Positions 34,213-48,300 of a stretch of 64,000 bases of DNA are shown in pieces. Below the pieces are notes generated by a model, which was given only the letters and a program-made list of their open reading frames with translations, did no database searches and was not told the origin of the DNA. Origin of the DNA: Luscinia megarhynchos (taxonomy: Eukaryota > Chordata > Aves > Passeriformes > Turdidae); NCBI GenBank assembly GCA_034336665.1, contig JAPFBE010000002.1:11262906-11326905 (forward strand), read 5' to 3'. How positions within the stretch are numbered: the first letter of the stretch is position 1; each line of letters starts with the position of its first letter. The position numbers and the translations under genes are program-made.

Positions 34213-36540
34213 CATTCTTTCCTCCAGAATGTTTCCCTAGCTGTGCTAATGACCAAAAGGGCAAAGGAGGCAAGGAGCTCCTACCTGCCTTTCCCACAGA
34301 TGCCAGTGTGGCTGGGCCCAGTGTTTTCAGGGCCCTCATTCTCCTGGAGGTTTCTGCTGCCTGGCAGTGCTCTCTGGCTGCCTTCATGACACCATTTGTC
34401 CCTGTCTCTGATTTTGTTGGCATGGAGGGATTCTGCTACACGTTTTGTGGAGCACCAGCATACTCCTTTATGCTCTGTTTGCAGTTTTGCAGCTGAAGGA
34501 TTTGAATGTATTCCCAGACACAGGTAATTCAGTCGGTACACGTTCTTACTGCTAATGGCTCTGGCCTAATTATGTGTAGGAAGTGGCAATATAGTTCTGC
34601 TTGGCTGACCCCTTTCTCTCTCAATGGGAGAAAATTATTTGAATCTGCATTAAAGTTAAGATGAACCAAAATGCAGAGTGAGATTTGGGGTGGAGGAGTG
34701 GAGAAATATGAAGGTAGTTTCTTACCTTGGAAATCTGTTGTACTTCATGTGTTATCCATGATAAGAGATGTCATAGTCCAGATCAGTAACTGCATATGTT
34801 TAAAAGATCATGAAGTCAAAGTGTTTGTTTAGAAGGAACAGTTCAGAATTTCTCCTTATCTTGTTGGTTAGAGCACTGCCAAAGGTGCAAGCTGGAACAG
34901 AAAAATACAGTTTTCAGAGTATGGCAGTATATGTATAATACATCCGTGTTTTCACCATACCTACTGCTCAAGGCTGCCATCCCTCTTCTAGCTAAGAGTG
35001 CAAGTCAGACTTGAACTCTTAAGAGCCAAGAAATGCCAAAGTAATTGCCAGCAATGCTATCTGCTTGTGTTGTTATAAAAATAACAAGCTTTGTGTTCAA
35101 TGTGAAGGATAGAGATTCAGCTAGCAAATTAATCTCATGGCCTTAGTTATTTTTAACTGCTGGGATCTCAGGGTTGACCACCTTTAATTTTACTGTGTCT
35201 TGTGTTTGTGTGATGAAACTTGCACTTGTGTGGAACAGAAAAGTATCATGGGGAAGATAAGAGGAGCATTACATGCACACACTGCAGCACTGTTTACTGT
35301 TTTAACAGTTTAAGAAGCCGTGCAGTGTCTGGTAGCTTTGTTCTCATCTGTGGGTCAGAAGCTGTGCACTGAATTGTGACTGGGAATGCTTTGTGTCTGG
35401 GCTTGATCCTAGTATCAGGAAGCACAAGCTAGTGTTGCAGTGAATGCGAGCTCTTTTATTGTGTGGAAATTAAACTTCAATAGATGTGGAGCCACAAAGG
35501 AGCATGGGAGGACACAGTGCTGCTTTTGTGCATTCACTGTATCCTCACATGGTGTGTGAATCCCATCAGGATTCAATGAAGATTGTGCATGTGGTCCAAA
35601 GTCTGGCATTTTGCAGTTTCATTGTGTTTTCTTAATATAAATTTTAAAAACAACAAACAAACAAAAACCAAGGAAAAAATAATCCATGACTGTTTGCTTC
35701 AAGAATTTTTGTTTCTGAACCCGGAACCTCTGAGTGTTTTTCTTAGGGTTGATAAAAGTAATTGTGTGGACTCCTCAGGGAGCTGTTCTGTAGGAAAGAG
35801 AAGCTGCTACTTGTCTCTTTTTAGTGACAGTGAGATTGTAAAGTTGGCCTTGCAGAGGAAAAGGCCTATAAAATAAACAAATTATTTTTCCGCCTGTGGT
35901 TGTGGTAAATTTTGACCTCGTGATGTTCTGATACCAAGCCTGATGTATTTTTCCTTAGGCTAAAGAACTAAAAGTCTCTTTTAGGTAAATAGTCCATTTG
36001 GCTGTTTCTGGGAATGGGTGAAGGTTACAGCAAATGCACAATATCTCAGAAACCTTGATCTGCAGTAGTAAATTCTGCAAATCATAGGGGTTTTTTTGTG
36101 GCTAACAACTTTTCCAAGTCTAGAAGGATTTCCATAGAAACAAGAAAAAGGATGTATGTGAAATTGTGATGTTACCATAATAATATCTCTTCTATCCCTC
36201 AAGGATGATATATTCGGGGGTTTGTGCTAATAAGTTGGAAATATTTAGTAGGAACATATGGACCTTGTGCTCCTCTGATTTTTTCTCAAAAGCCACAGGA
36301 ACACTTCAAAAACCATTGAAAAGTGAAATCTGTAAAAACTGTATGCTCTGTACATCTCTCTGGTTTAGTTTGAATGTTCTGAAGTAAAACACCAAATAAA
36401 AATAATCACTTTGAGTAATGTGTTAGAATAAATGTGCATGGGTAAGTGTATCCTGCTGGATTCAGCTTAAGGAAAGGCTTAAGAAATCATCTCTTTTCAG
36501 CTGGAGATCCCTGTCTGCATAATTGAGATCTGGATTAATA

Positions 36541-36722
36541 GACTTTCTCATGGTGAGGGTGATCATATACTGGCAGATTGTCCAGGAAAATTGTGGAGTC
36601 TTCATCCTTGGATCTGTCTGGACATAGTCCCTGGGGAGCCAACTCCAGGCTGCCCCACTTAATCTGCAGGATAGACAAGGTGCCTTCCAGAAGTTCCTTC
36701 TGACCTCAGTCATTCTATGAAT
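36541..36722 (+). mobile_element. CR1 LINE 3'-end fragment
   Basis: Follows the CR1 3' consensus pattern: GTGAGGGTGATCA, then TGTGGAGTCTTCATCCTTGG, CTGGACATAGTCC, and a terminal CATTCTATGA. Sense orientation, in intron 1. Confidence 0.85.
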
Positions 36723-39143
36723 GGGTTGTGTTAATCTCCATAGTTCATTTCAGCATGAAATTAAACAATTCAGCTTGCTTCACCTTTACAGTGAAATCAG
36801 AAGACAAGGCTCCATGTTGTTGGATTCAGGACTGACTCACCCTCTTGTGCAAAAGTGTTCATTTCTCTTCAGCTGCCTGTGGTCCTGTACCCTGACACTG
36901 CTCAGTGGCTCTTTCAGTGGCTGCATACGTGGAACATTTAGAATGACTTGGCTTAAAAAACATAAATACTTTTGGTCTTTTTGTCTGTTATAAAACCAAT
37001 TAAGTTTATAGTTGATGGAAGGACAGAAGAGCAATTAGGTAATGCAAGACAGCAAAAAATGGCCCTGTTGCTGAAAGCTTTGTATCATAGAAGTAGTACC
37101 TGGAAGCATCCAGAAAACCTTTTGCTCTCTCTCAGGTCAAGCCTTACCAAATTTGTTACAGAGGAGCACAGCTGTGTGTATAATGTCAGGAATTGCTTCC
37201 TGAGAGAACGACTAATTACAGATATTAAAAAAAAGAATGATCTTAGAAGCAGTATAGTGTTATGTGTTTGATTTTTTTATTTGTTTTTTTGTGATCAGAG
37301 ATAATTTTTCTCATTGTGCAGCATCGAAATAGGTTGGGAGACCAGCTTACTCTTCACTAAGGCAACTGCCTTAGGAAGGGGATTTTGTTTTATGTTGGAT
37401 AGAACAAAGATCACAGAAGTCAAGTATCACACTTTTGGAAAGTTAGTAATAGTCTCTCTGAGTTTTATGGGGACCTTGCCCACAGCCTTTTCTTTTTGTA
37501 CTTGGGACAGTCCTTGCTCTAGTCATATTCTGTAGTCATTTTGTTTGTGTTTTGAGCAAAGTTAATGCTTGTACTGCAGGCTTGAGAAGAAATTGTCAGT
37601 ATTCTTTGACCAGGCTCGTTTAGATATTCCATGTGTAGAGCATGCAGTGTCTAAAATCAGATTTAATTATTTGAAGATACTTACTGCGACATGGAATTTC
37701 AAATTTAGTGAAGCAGTACCAAGCATACTAAAATCCCAATGCATATATCCATTATACTTGGCAAAATGTAGCAGTGGCAATATACCATTCTGTCTCAACA
37801 CCAATATATGATTCCCATCATTCATCTCTATGATCCCAGCATCACAACACTGGGCATTCTCTGTCATTGGGGTGGAACATGTGGGTTGAAGCTAGCTCAG
37901 GCCCATTGCTGTCTCTGAAATTTGTTTGTTAGTTGTTTAGTTTTTATACTCTGTATCAGCTTAAGCCACCTGTTCACTTGGCTCATGCTGGACTGGCTTC
38001 CTCAGGGAGGCAGCCACGCTCTTTAATGAACTAATTGGGGGAAATATTTACTCCATCAGTTGATCCACTCAGCTGTTGATAGAACTGTTAACACCTAAAA
38101 CAAACATCTGGTCCCTTTTGTCTTGAGATAAATATATGTCTTGCTTTGGGAAAGCTATGGTCAGTCACAGAAGTGCGAGTTGCAGATCAGGATTCAGTTG
38201 TTGGTGTGTTTTAGAGACTTGCCACCTATAAAGGATCCCTTCTTGGAGAGCAAAAGTCCAACTGCTGAGTTGTTAGGGTTTCTACTCTAGCTCAGTCAGC
38301 CCTGGCTTGTCTAAGTAACTTACTTTTCCTTTTGCAAGGGAAAAGACCTAGCCGGTGTTTCATCATACGAAATTATGTGTGTCAAGGAACCTGCCAAGAG
38401 CAGCCAGTTAGCAGCATTTCTATCATATGTAGATATAGGCAGCTGAAATATGAAGGTTGTGTCATGAACGTGTGATACTCTGTCTTGAGAAGGGCTGATC
38501 ACTGAAAAAACTGTGTTTTCATTTACAGAAGTGCTTCTTGGTCAAGCATCTGTTTAGGATCCTTTATGTGGAGGGAGTTTGGCTAAACTAGTTTTTTCCT
38601 TGCATGAGTAATGTTGCTCTGAGCTATTCATTCCTTACATCTATTTGTTGCTTACGATACCTTGTTTAGATAATTTAGTGTCCTGACAAAGAATGTCTCC
38701 CTAGAAATTCTGGAGTAGTGTCTGCATGCATTGCCTTGATAGCTGGAAAAGAATAGCTTGAGCACTGCCTCAAAAGCTGGCTTAACACTACATGGATTTT
38801 AGCATGGAAAATGCTGTCTGTGAGTCCTCTGTTAAAAGTACCTGTTAGTTTACAGTCACAGCTAAACCAAGATCTGAATAACTGCAGACAGAATGTTTGT
38901 GGGTTTGAGGTACTGGAGCCCAAGAGGGCAAATATTTCTGGGGTGTTTCTGTATCTCTAGAGAAAGAGATTTCCAGGTGGATAATTGGTTCTGTATCTTC
39001 AGCGTGCCTGATCTACTATGTCATCCATCAAGAAATCTGGAAGTAATGATGAAGCCTGCATGTCACCTGTCTATTGTCTTTTACTATGACATTCTAATTA
39101 ATGCTCACATCTGACCTGTTTTTTCCTATGCTGTCTGTTTCAG

Positions 39144-39307
39144 TGCTTGATGGCCACAGCAGGGCACTAAACAGTGCTAGAAAAAAACCCAGCATTAAGA
39201 CCAATAATTTCCACACGACCGGCTGGAAAAGCAGTTGTCACTGCCTTCCTGGTGCAGCATGGCATTTGGACCTGGTGTTCTCTGCCTGTTCCTATGGACA
39301 ATAACAG
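39144..39307 (+). CDS. KIAA0319: KIAA0319 exon 2 (start codon and signal peptide; CDS from 39,259)
   Basis: Acceptor TTTCAG ends at 39,143 and donor ACAG|GTAGGA cuts after 39,307. The ATG at 39,259 opens a 16-codon hydrophobic leader (MAFGPGVLCLFLWTIT) followed by one base of a split Gly codon. Joining to the next exon gives G-S-S-C-E-Q-C, so the signal peptide ends just before the Cys-rich domain, as in mammalian KIAA0319. A six-codon upstream ORF (39,150-39,170, MATAGH then stop) precedes the start in the same exon. Confidence 0.88.
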
Positions 39308-42300
39308 GTAGGAGTTTACTTCTCCTGTGTCTGAGTCATCCAGACAGAACAAGTGAATTAAATGCTCCTGGAGTGTGTATACAGCTGTGAAATAAATATG
39401 GATGAGGCAAAAGCTAGGAGATCTTGTGACTCCCCAGTGCAAAAAGCTTTGGTAAGTTACAGCTTTGTAAGTTGCAGTGAAGGAAGGCAGTTGTGAGTAG
39501 ATGTTTGAAGCCAATTTCAGCAGGCTGTTTTAGAGGAGATGCATGGGGTAAGAATGGGTGGTGGGAAGGTTTGGTTTTCCTTCTTTTTCTCTTGCAGGAG
39601 AGCAATGGAAGAATAATGTGTTGCTTACATTCTGAGCTACATTTTTATTCTGAGTTATCATAAGGTAGTTCATATATGATAGCATGAGTGCACTGGTTCA
39701 CATCTCTTACCTCATCATACTCTGTACAAACATATCAATCCTTTCAAAAAACACACAAAAGTCCTGTAAGCTTTTGCTTCAGCCACAGGAATAGGTAATT
39801 TATTTCCATAACCAGGCAGATGAAGAATGAAGAGTGATATTGCCTCTGTGAGAGAGAGCCTTAATCTGATGCAGGTAGTTTTGATATGGTAACTGAAGAA
39901 AAAATATGAAGAAGTTTGGTTTATTTCCTTTAAAAAAATAGTGTTTGAATTCTGTCGGTGATGGTACTGGTAGTATCCTTATTAGCAGAAATTGAGAAAA
40001 TAAGGCACTGTTATCTGACTTTCATCTCTTTTAGTATAAATAGAATGGGCTGTGAGGGAGAGACTTGCTTAATGTGCTGGGGCTTAAACTGACTGCTGAA
40101 TTTGGAAAAGTTGGATGAAAGGGGATGCATATCAGCCTACAGCTGAGGGGAATGGGCATTAACTATGTCTGAGCTTGTAGATGATTTGAGGTAGTTATCA
40201 AGATCACCATGAGGATCTCATAGTCCCAAGCTTTTTGAAGAGAACATGGAGCTGAATTTTTTGCTGCTGTAGTGAACAAATATGCCTTTTGTCAATAAAA
40301 TCCTCTCCTATGAAATACTGAGTAACCTGCTCTAGGGTCTATGTTAGTATCTTTAGGAAAAAAACAAACCACAGCAACTTAAACAGGAGAAGTAATGTGC
40401 AGTAAATAGTGAAATTTTCCTGTAGAAAATGTCACAGTTTCATGCTTTTGATAGTACTGTTAATTGTTAGCAGATTAGAACATCTTCCACATGCATATAG
40501 GAAGTTATCTGTTTTTAGTTGCAAATTTGCTGTGCTCTCTTGGCTTCTCTGAGAACAAGACCATTGCTCTCAAAATGCTGACTGTATTTCAAGCCTCTAC
40601 CTGTATCTCAACTACCAGCTCACAGTGTTTAGAGGATAATATAATCTAATAGCTCATATTATTTTAGTAAAAATGTTAGTATTTATTTTCATCTCAATAA
40701 TTCACAGTATTTTTAATGCAATTAATGTTTAATTAAGCTGGGGAGTTCCTGCTAATTTCCAGGATATGTTTACTACAGGATATCAGTAAATGCTCTTCTA
40801 AGTCAAAAGGACTTCTTTTTAGTGCAGGCTTTGAGGTGAATTGGGTGAGACTCAGGAATTTGCTAGATGTTCATTTTGCAGGTTTTTTTCTTGTGCTTTT
40901 AAAGGCTACCTTTTCTTAAAAAAAAAACCCAGTCATCTCAATACTTGCTTTAATTTAAGGTAATTAGAAGACTGACTTAATGTAGGAAAGGCTTGGCATT
41001 CCATCCCTAAGAGAAGAGAGAAACAGCCTCACTGATGAATAATATGGGAAGGATATTGAAGAATATGCTCTGGTTTATTAAAAGAAATAGAAGTGGGCTA
41101 CTCTGTTCTGTTTAGGTGATGTTTATTTCGTGCATGATGGTTTTTGACTAGTTGTGTTGTACTGCTTTTAATGAATGTGTGGTTTGACCTTTGCTGGCTG
41201 CCAGGCACACAGCAAGTCATTCTATCACTTCCCTTTATCAGCAAGATGGGAGAGAAAAATAAGATTAAAAGCTCCATGGACTGAGATCGAGACAGGGAGG
41301 TCATGTACCAGTTACAGTCAAGAGCAGAGGAGACTTGACTTAGTGAAGATTATTTAATTTATTGTCGATTAAGGAGAGCAGGATGAGAAGCAAGGACTAC
41401 TATAAAAACACCTGCCCTCACTTCTTCCATCTTTCTGTATTCAACTTTCCTCCCAGTTCTTCTTTCTTCTTCCCCTGAGCATCTCAGAGAGTCAGAGAAT
41501 GAAGGTTGCAATTAGTTCATAATAATTCTCTCTGTTGCTCCTTTCTCCTCGCACCTTTTCCCTACTCCAGCATGGAGTCTTTCCCATGGGCTCAAATTCT
41601 TCAAGAACTACACCACTATGGGTCCTTTTCACATGAAAGTCCTTCAGGAACAGGCTGCTCCAATGTGGATCCCCTGTGGGGTCACAGGTCCTGCTGGAAG
41701 ATGTGTTTCCATGTGGACACCTCTTCATGGAGTTGCAGTTCAGGCCAGGAGTCTGCTCCAGCCTGGGTTTTTCAAGGGTTCACAACTTCCTTCTTGGTTT
41801 ACCCACCTGCTTTGGGGTGGAGTCCTCCATGGGCTGCAGGAGTAAGTATGTGCTTCACTGTAGATCTCTATGGACTGCAGCAGGACAGTGTAGTTGACCA
41901 TGATTTTCACCACAGCTGCAGGGCAGTCCCTGCACTGGCACTGGAAAACTTCCTACCCCTTCTTCACTGACCTTGCTGTATACAGGATGGCTTTTCTGCA
42001 TTTTCTTACTCCTCTCTCCTGCCTGCTGTGGTTGTGCCAGGCTTCTTGCCACCGTCCCTGGCTAGCTCAGCCTTGGCCTGTTGTGGGTCAATCTTGTCAG
42101 GCTCTGTCCTGACATGGGGCATTTTCTGGTGTCTTCTCACAAAGACATTCCAGCAGTCCATTTCCCTCACCTCCAGCTACCAAGATTTGCCACATAAACT
42201 TCATTGATACAGATTCCCATCACTGACTAATGTTCATGCCTCTCAGGAGATTTGAGCAGAGTGTAGCAATAGGTATGAGTGTGTACCATGCCTCCATCAC

Positions 42301-45300
42301 TCAACATCTCATGCATTTTGGGTGATTGATTTCCAAAATGTGAATGCAACTCCTAATTTATCCATATAGACATTCCTTAGCGTGTTTATAATCTCATTTC
42401 ACATTTTTGAATCCATTCATTGATGAAGGCAGCCTATTTAAAATACATTTCAATTATTCTGGCCATTATTTAATGGGTTTTTTTGTTAATGTATCAATTT
42501 CTTTTTTCTCTATGAGAGAGAGGAGACATTGTTTTCTAACACAGAAGCATGAGTTTATTTTGCAACTGGGAGTCAGTGTCTTGGAAGCAATTAAGTCTAG
42601 CTCTTGTCTTGAGCAGACATATTCTAATTTAGCATTCAAAGCAGACCTTGCATATGCTGCTGTTAAAATGCATTTCTGCAAATATTATGAATAGTATTCT
42701 CATGGCTGACTCTCTGTTTTGTCATATTGTGTGTGTGTGTTGTGTGCTTTGGTTTGAGATTAGCCACTCCAACAAAAATATAAACAGCAATTACCAGGTA
42801 ATTGCAGTCACAGGTGTTGTGCTATTTAGTCTCCTGTTTTCGAAGTCCACATAATCCAGATTCTTTGATAGCCTTCACCAATGTTCTTTTCCTTACTCCA
42901 GGAGCGGGTGTTTCTAAATGCATTACAAGCCCTCCATTTTCAACACATTTCTCTACTACTGATCTTGGACTTTGAAAAAGATTAATACCCTTTTCTTCCC
43001 ACATGTCTAACATGTAAAGCCCAGGCCAGGAATGTCACGGGACACTTTAAGATGTAGGTGTGCCTTTGAAATGACAGTGGAACCACTGCCCTGGGGTCTT
43101 GGTGCATTCTTTGTTACTTATACCTCCATGCCTGGATGTTTTAGTGTCCTGGTTTACACAGGTCTTTCCAGAGATACAAGATGGTGTAGTGCTTGATTAC
43201 AATCTCTGAGATTGTAGTGAGTTATGCTGTATGCCAGGTTAGTTCACATTGTCCATACCTCTGTTGGAAGTGGTCTGGTGTTTCCTTGTGGAGGAACGCA
43301 ATAATTGCAGCTGTGCATCTACCCTTCTTATTTATTTTTCTTTTTTTTCCTCCCCTCTTTTTAAATAGCCCTTAATTGATTTATCAGCAGCAAACGGGGC
43401 TGATGACAATTCATGGAATGAGTACTTGGAAAGGATCATCAGACCCACTAAACTAATTATAATGCCTTGACAGATCCTGGACAAAAGAATTGTGAAGACT
43501 GCTGTAATGAGTGTAAAGGCTTTGCAGATCATTATTTGCAGTTGTAACTAGATTACTGTTGACATCTTATGTTGAGGATTTGCTTTTATGTAACTGCATT
43601 TTTTAAATCTGTTTATTCCTCAGTCAGCACTAACACCCAAAAGGGTACTTTGTTCAATCACATACGTATCTGTGTTTAAAGACCTGAGAGACCTCATGGT
43701 CCAAACAACCTCAGGGCAGCCTGTAGTAAAAGAATGAAAATGCTTTCATGTGTGCAGAGATGTTAGCTGCTGCTGCTGAGGAACCAGTGCAGTGAGATTT
43801 CAGATATGGAAATGTTCAGATGTCAGTGATACTGCTTTTTTGGTTTCCAAGACAGTACCTTCTGTAGGGCATTACCAAAGCTGATGGAATATAAGCCTTT
43901 TTCATAAGTTATGATATGAAGTGTGCTTTGCAGGGGTTTATAGCTCTGCTGTGGAAATTCTCTCTAGCTTAAAATTTGGAATTTTAATTTCTCCTCTTAT
44001 ATGACTGTCACTAAAAATAAAAAATAATTTTAATTTTGCTTCCAGAACCTTATCAAAATTGTTTCAGTATGTTATTATGGTAGTAGTTAAAACAAAACTT
44101 ATTTTTTACCAATACAATGTCTTTCATCTCAAAATTCACTAAATGAGGTAAAAGTTACTTGGGTAGATTAAAAAAAACCCATGAAGCCTAAAACCAGAGT
44201 AGAACTTGTTTGCTGCTAAGAGAAAGTGGATGGAGCATATGGCAAGAAAACAAGGACAATCCTACTTTTCCTGTAGCAAACTGCTGTAGGATCCTCCATG
44301 CTCAAGTAGTTCAGAGGCTTTTAGGCTATGAGAATAATGTGCTTTATGGTCTCTCAATGCTGTGCTGCCAGCAAAAAAGTAATGGGATTCTAGTCAAATG
44401 TGACTTTTCATTTGACTTTTCTAGTCAGATGTGACTTGGTGCAAGGTCTGAGCTTTTCTCTATTACTGTATATTTTGTCTTGCCCCCTCTTTCTACTTTT
44501 TCTTGCAGTGCTTGCTGCTAGGGAAAGCAAACAGAGTGGATAGTTCTGCCCTTGCAGGGCTTTCTGCTGGCTGATGAGCTGTGATGTCCTACCTGTTAGT
44601 ATATTGTCACATCTTGATACTGACTGACTGAAGAATACTTGTCACCAGGTGATTCAAGGTGGCTGTGTGAGCATGAGGGAGAGCAACTCTTAGGTTTCCA
44701 TGACCACTTGAGGAAAGGTCCCCAGCCAGCTGCAGCAGGGGAACAGCTGTGGTCCTGATGGGCTCTTGGGATCAATGGACTCATGCTCCAAGATGTGAAG
44801 GAGCAGATGTGTGAAGCTCAAAGACAGATGTGGATGTTCCCTCATTGAAGGAGGGTATATCTTTAAAATGAAACTGTATTCCAGACTGTGACTCTGTTAG
44901 GATTTTGGTGGGGGATATAGATTGAGGGTTTTTTTATGGTAACCAACTTGCCTGACAGGTCTCTGGATATATCAGTGTTGTCCTAGTGGAGATGAAACAG
45001 GGTGCAGCTAAGAGGAAGGGAAACACTTAGCTTGCAGAAGTTTTAGGCTATTGACTCATGTTCCAGAGGGTTTTTGCTTTTAATGAAGGGAATCAGTCTT
45101 CTGTCTATGATTAAAGATGCACCATGAATTTTGAGGGATGTTGACTCTGCAGTGTGATAGCTGATGTGTCAAACTGAAAGTGACAGTGAGATTTGAAACT
45201 GATTTAAGTCTGGCCTCATGTTAGAGCTGTGGAGCGTCCCAGTTGTGTAGGCCTGTCTCTAAACAAGAGATATTGGTCATTGTGTTCTGATCAAGTAAGT

Positions 45301-48300
45301 AGTGAAACCTTCAGTTTTATTTTTTTTTAAGTTAAAGAAGGAGTGTGATGAAAACAGCCATCAAAGGAGCTTTTGGCCCACATTAATAATGCTGTTCCTA
45401 AAGTATTCATTGTAGTGATTTGTTGCTGACCTAATACTACACGTTTGCACAGAGTCATGTTTCTATTTTCCCTTTTTAAAGGCCTGTTTCTCATCTCTCT
45501 ACTGATTTTATAGGATTAGTTAAATGCATATGAGTTGCAAAAAGACAGAATTGTTGAATGGGATGCCTGACTCCTATACTTATTTTAACTCAGAGTTTTT
45601 CTGGCTGCCCTGTTCTAAATTGTGCAGACAACTTAAAAGAAAGACTTGTGATGACAATTTCAATTTCTGCCAGGGCATTATGTTCTTGCAGGTAAAAGGG
45701 GATGCATGGAAATGGAGGAGGGTGTAGAGTATGTAGAGCGAAATGTTTATATGCTGTGTAACAGAAAAAAAAATGCAGAGATCTTGAGCATATTCTGGGT
45801 ACAGATAATGATACTTCATGTCTGGGCTGTGTAAGAACAGGATAGGTTGTTTTAAGTGCATGTTTCCCTGGATAGATTTTTTTCACTGAAAATATAAAGT
45901 GGAACAGTTGACAGCATCCTAGCTCTGTGTGAAGGAGTAGATGCAGTCAGGAAAATGGTACTTGAAGCTCTTTTTGTCAGCTTCCTATTCAGCTATACCT
46001 ATTTGCAAGTCATCAGCCTTCTTTAAAATTTGTTTTCCATTTCATGTTTTTCCTTACCCCACACAGCCAGCTCTGCAAAACCATCATGCTATCTTGTCCA
46101 TTCTATCTCTCAGCATGTATGTGGTGCCATTTCTTTTTTGTTTGTTTGTTTGATTTGGGTTGTTTTTGTATTTGTTTTTGGTTTTTTGCATTGAACTAAC
46201 CTACTTTGCAGGCTTTACATTCTTCCTAGGCGGTTTGATTCCCTACATATATTTTGATGGCTGTATTCAGTTCATGCATTCTGAAGAAGTGTGCTGCAGT
46301 TCAGCCCAGATGAAGTGGTGGGAACTGTAATGTGGTGCTGGACACATTGCATGTGTTGGAGAATCTCTGCATCTCATATTCAGACCCTAACCCCTATTGC
46401 CAGTCTATTCCTGCTCCTTTTATTTCCTTTTTCCTGACCTATACTATTGTGAATAATGAGGTACAAAGCAGGTAAAGTCAGCTTTGTCTTCCATTCCTGC
46501 CTTAGCTCCACAGTGGGGGCGTGTTTGCTTTTATTCATCAAGTTGGCAAGTCCAGTTAAAAACCAAAGAGAATAATTTCTTGGTTTTCCTCAACTTTCTT
46601 GAAACATATTCAGATTTTAGGGAGAGGAATTGTGAAGAGCAGTTATAACCAGGGAAAAAACACCTAGAAAAGATGTTAAAAACTGACTGAAATATGTAAT
46701 ATGTTGATTCATGCTTTTGTTGATGATTTCACTCTCAGTCTGTAATGTGCTATGAAAATAATCCTGATGTCATGTTAAAACATTGCAGCTTTACTGCAAA
46801 TGAAGGAAAGAGCTCCATACTGGAGCAAGCTCTTGAGTTTTCACATGAGCTTGTGGGTAAAGCAGCAAAAGTTTGAGAAATTGATCCAGGTTTTATATTA
46901 AGACCAGAAAGTATGTTGTACTGAGGAACTCTTCGTTACATTCGGATGAGATGACAAATCTTTCTCCTGTTTAGAGTTTTGCACCCTTCTCCTTCAACTG
47001 AAGCAATGATGTGCTACAGCATCTTATTTGAATCTTGTTTTAAAAAATGCTTTTAAAGATCCCAGTAGAAACATGATGTGGAAGAAGTGGAGTTACCCCA
47101 TGATTTTTAATTTTTTTTTGGTGTTCTCTGCTGTGTTCTTGTTTTTAAGTATTGGCAACTTGCTTTCATCGCTATGTATTTGAATTTGTAGCACGGGATT
47201 AAAAGGAACTTCTGCAAAATACATCAAGGTCCTATACTGAAAAATCCTCCCAAGTAAAAATATTGCTCCAAAGAGACATGCTTTTAAAAGGTAATGGTGA
47301 TGTTAATGAAAGGAAATGACCTTTTTTAAGCAGGGTACCACCTGTCTCTATCTTGTAAGCCACTTATGGTCACAGTAAACTATATTATGGCTTGGTTGTA
47401 GTGCTGTGCCTTATGTTGGTGGTGTTGTTACAGGTTCCAGTTGTGAGCAGTGCAGAGAAGGAGCCACGTACTCAGGTGCAGTAATATCTCCCAACTTGGA
47501 AACCACTAAAATCATGCGGGTTCCTCACGCCTTGTCAGTGCCCGAGTGCATCGCAGCGTGTTGTGACCTCTCTGGTTGTGACTTGTCCTGGATGTTTGAA
47601 CGGCGTTGTTACATCGTGAACTGCCAACACAAGGACAATTGTGAACCTAAAAAAATTGAAACTGTCAAGTCCTACATTACCTTTGTGCTGAGGCCTTCTC
47701 AGAGGCCAGCCTCACTGCTAGGGTTTGGGCAAGTGATCCCAAGCATGGTCCACTCTGTGGGACTCCAGAGTGAGCCGTCAGAGGAAGTGAGTAGCCTGAA
47801 GAAGCTGTCTCTGCTTGGAAAAGATCCCAGCCTTGAGGAGATACCTGAATACATTGATGATTATAAAGAGTTGGAGCAGGACCCCTTTGAGGTGGGCATT
47901 AAACGTCCACAGAAGGACAGTATGGATTATACTGACTGGGGCCTGATGGTGGCAGGTGAAAATGGCTTCAACAATTCCACAGGCGATGATGGAGATAACC
48001 AGGAAGATTTTGCTGAAAAGAAAGGGGAGGCTGGGAAGGTGGAAAGCATTCTGAATAAAAACAGCTCTGAACTGACTTCTGTCAATGAACACTCCGCAGA
48101 GAGGTCATCCCATCCGGAGATTACACCACTCCCTGGGAAGACACTTGAAAGGGAAGCAGCTGTTCCACTTGCACAACCTGAAGATGCTTTGCAAAAAGAG
48201 GTATGTTTGCCCTTTAGTAAGCAGAGTGTGATGGGGCTACTTGGCAATTATTTTAGTTTTCAAATATTTGAAGATCTTAGGTTATTGCTTTATAATATTA

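Larger units (their letters stand above)
27632..39143 (+). other. KIAA0319: KIAA0319 intron 1
   Basis: An 11.5-kb intron from the CpG-island donor to the acceptor TTTCAG ending at 39,143. It holds a (GATA/GACA)n repeat, a (TG)n repeat, a poly-T tract and a CR1 fragment, listed separately. The many short ORFs inside lack domains. Confidence 0.6.

Noticed and set aside
41506..41970. 154-codon plus-strand ORF and its overlaps
   Set aside because: It lies within an interspersed repeat in a KIAA0319 intron; overlapping frames are equally open.
47406..47433. ATG at 47,406 as the KIAA0319 start
   Set aside because: It lies before a good acceptor (TTACAG) and gives no signal peptide. Exon 2 supplies a hydrophobic leader in phase.
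47434..48200. Paralogue KIAA0319L as the gene identity
   Set aside because: The MANEC core and linker blocks (YIDDYKELEQD, YTDWGLM) and exon layout match KIAA0319 better; an alignment could settle it formally.
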